Below are positions 14,280 through 15,250 of a DNA stretch of 15,250 nt, one piece after another. This stretch comes from an uncultured Prevotella sp. Lineage in GTDB: Bacteria > Bacteroidota > Bacteroidia > Bacteroidales > Bacteroidaceae. Position numbers and translations under genes: made by a program. The stretch covers positions 1 to 15,250 of the forward strand of contig CAKQDQ010000050.1 of assembly GCA_934229335.1 (NCBI GenBank). Reading direction: 5' to 3'. The notes beneath the pieces were generated by a model that worked only from the letters and a program-made list of their open reading frames with translations, searched no databases and had not been told where the DNA came from. The first letter of the stretch is position 1. Each line of letters starts with the position of its first letter.

Positions 14280-15250
14280 ATGACACAGACATTAATCTTA
14301 TTATCTTTCGTAGTGTACCTTATTGCCATGATATATATAGGCTATTATTATGGCAAACAGAAAACCAGCAACTCTTCAGAGTTCTATCTTGGCGGTAGAC
14401 AGTTAGGTCCTTTGGTTGCCGCTATGAGTGCTGAGGCGTCAGACATGAGTTCTTGGTTGCTGATGGGAATACCAGGACTTGCGTACATAACAGGTCTTGC
14501 AGATCCCTTCTGGACGGTTCTCGGACTTGGAATAGGTACGTATCTTAACTGGCTCTTCGTAACAAAGCGTCTACGTAAGTATACCATTACGCTGAATGCG
14601 GTAACGGTTCCAGAGTTCTTCTCAAAGCGTTTCCATGACAACAAGAACGTATTGATGTGCATAGCAGCCGTTGTGATATTGATATTCTTCGTACCATATA
14701 CTGCGGCAGGCTTCAAGGCGGTGGGAACGTTGCTCAATAGCCTTTTCGGATACGACTATCATGTCTGCATGATTATAGGAGCTGCCATCATCATTTCATA
14801 CACAGTGATGGGAGGATTTATGGCTGTTTCAACCACAGACCTTATCCAGAGCATCGTGATGACTGTTGCGCTCGTAGTGATAGTAACATTTGCTTTAGAT
14901 GCAGCGGGAGGCATAAACAATGTCTTGGATAATGCGACGAAGCTGCCAGGCTATCTGTCAGTAACGTCAAGTTATGATATAGGCACAGATGATGCCAAGC
15001 CGTACGGTTGGCTGAAGATAGCGTCAACGATGGCGTGGGGACTCGGCTACTTCGGTATGCCACACATACTGTTGCGCTTCATGGCGATAAAGCGCGAGAA
15101 AGACATACCTCTGTCACGTCGTATCGCTACTATCTGGGTGTTCATCTCAATGTTTGTCGCTATCGGTATTGGTATTATTGGTAATGCGGTAGGTCATGAA
15201 GGCATCATACACAACTTCCAGTGTACCTCTGATGCGGAGCGCACTATAAT
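14280..15250 (+). CDS. putP: Na+/proline symporter, N-terminal two thirds (cut by window end)
   Basis: A sodium:solute symporter that imports proline with Na+. About 323 residues are visible of a usual 490-500. Membrane segment 1 (LILLSFVVYLIAMIYIGYYYG) precedes SSEFYLGGRQLGPLVAAMSA, then EASDMSSWLLMGIPG, where Asp55, Ser57 and Trp59 fall at the same positions as the Na+ and proline site residues of Escherichia coli PutP. Further on, FFSKRF, YTVMGGFMAVSTTDLIQ and a GYFGMPHILLRFMAIK block (the PutP/SSS core) are intact. The ATG lies 19 bases after nhaC with an AT-rich spacer. Close match in the SASDMS-type region favours proline over other SSS substrates such as pantothenate or sugars. Confidence 0.9.
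   Translation, partial: MTQTLILLSFVVYLIAMIYIGYYYGKQKTSNSSEFYLGGRQLGPLVAAMSAEASDMSSWLLMGIPGLAYITGLADPFWTVLGLGIGTYLNWLFVTKRLRKYTITLNAVTVPEFFSKRFHDNKNVLMCIAAVVILIFFVPYTAAGFKAVGTLLNSLFGYDYHVCMIIGAAIIISYTVMGGFMAVSTTDLIQSIVMTVALVVIVTFALDAAGGINNVLDNATKLPGYLSVTSSYDIGTDDAKPYGWLKIASTMAWGLGYFGMPHILLRFMAIKREKDIPLSRRIATIWVFISMFVAIGIGIIGNAVGHEGIIHNFQCTSDAERTI

Overview
The window looks like a Bacteroidales chromosome, most likely Prevotella or a close relative. The evidence is the AT-rich intergenic DNA, several TAnnTTTG-type -7 promoter boxes (733-740, 9963-9970, 10865-10872, 10916-10923), weak or absent Shine-Dalgarno sites, and protein families typical of the group: a plug-plus-barrel outer membrane protein, NhaC, PutP and a Bacteroides-type HAD-IB phosphatase. 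The genus is inferred, not proven.

Left edge (1-763, minus strand): the 5' part of leuA (2-isopropylmalate synthase), preceded by a complete-looking transcription attenuator. It has a promoter, a 27-codon leader peptide with four consecutive Leu codons after Ile-rich stretches, an antiterminator arm and an intrinsic terminator. This is a leucine-sensing leader for the leu operon.

Middle (851-8983, minus strand): a defence operon read zorA > zorB > zorC > zorD, which I call a type I Zorya system. ZorA (MotA/TolQ-like, three membrane segments plus a tail of about 490 residues) and ZorB (one membrane segment with a candidate ion-binding Asp, plus an OmpA-like peptidoglycan-binding domain) should form an ion-driven envelope motor. 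ZorC (EH-signature protein) and ZorD (SNF2-type helicase) are the cytoplasmic DNA-acting effectors. zorA/zorB and zorB/zorC overlap by one base (TAATG), and zorC/zorD are 8 bases apart. ZorC carries a linker and an extra C-terminal domain after the EH region. Downstream of zorD lie a 41-codon coding remnant and, two bases later, an unknown 144-residue gene; together they look like the tail of a lost toxin gene and its surviving partner.

Between the defence operon and the right-hand genes (8984-10236): a 190-base region of nested, partly mutually exclusive inverted repeats, a YoeB-family toxin with a ribbon-helix-helix-type antitoxin, and a block of 22-base tandem repeats bracketed by near-identical 18-base direct repeats. 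The whole 851-10224 segment reads as an accessory insertion between housekeeping genes.

Right side (10237-15250): a HAD-IB phosphatase (minus strand) diverging from a plus-strand run of a plug/beta-barrel outer membrane protein, the Na+/H+ antiporter NhaC, and the Na+/proline symporter PutP (cut by the window end). The last two both depend on the sodium gradient.
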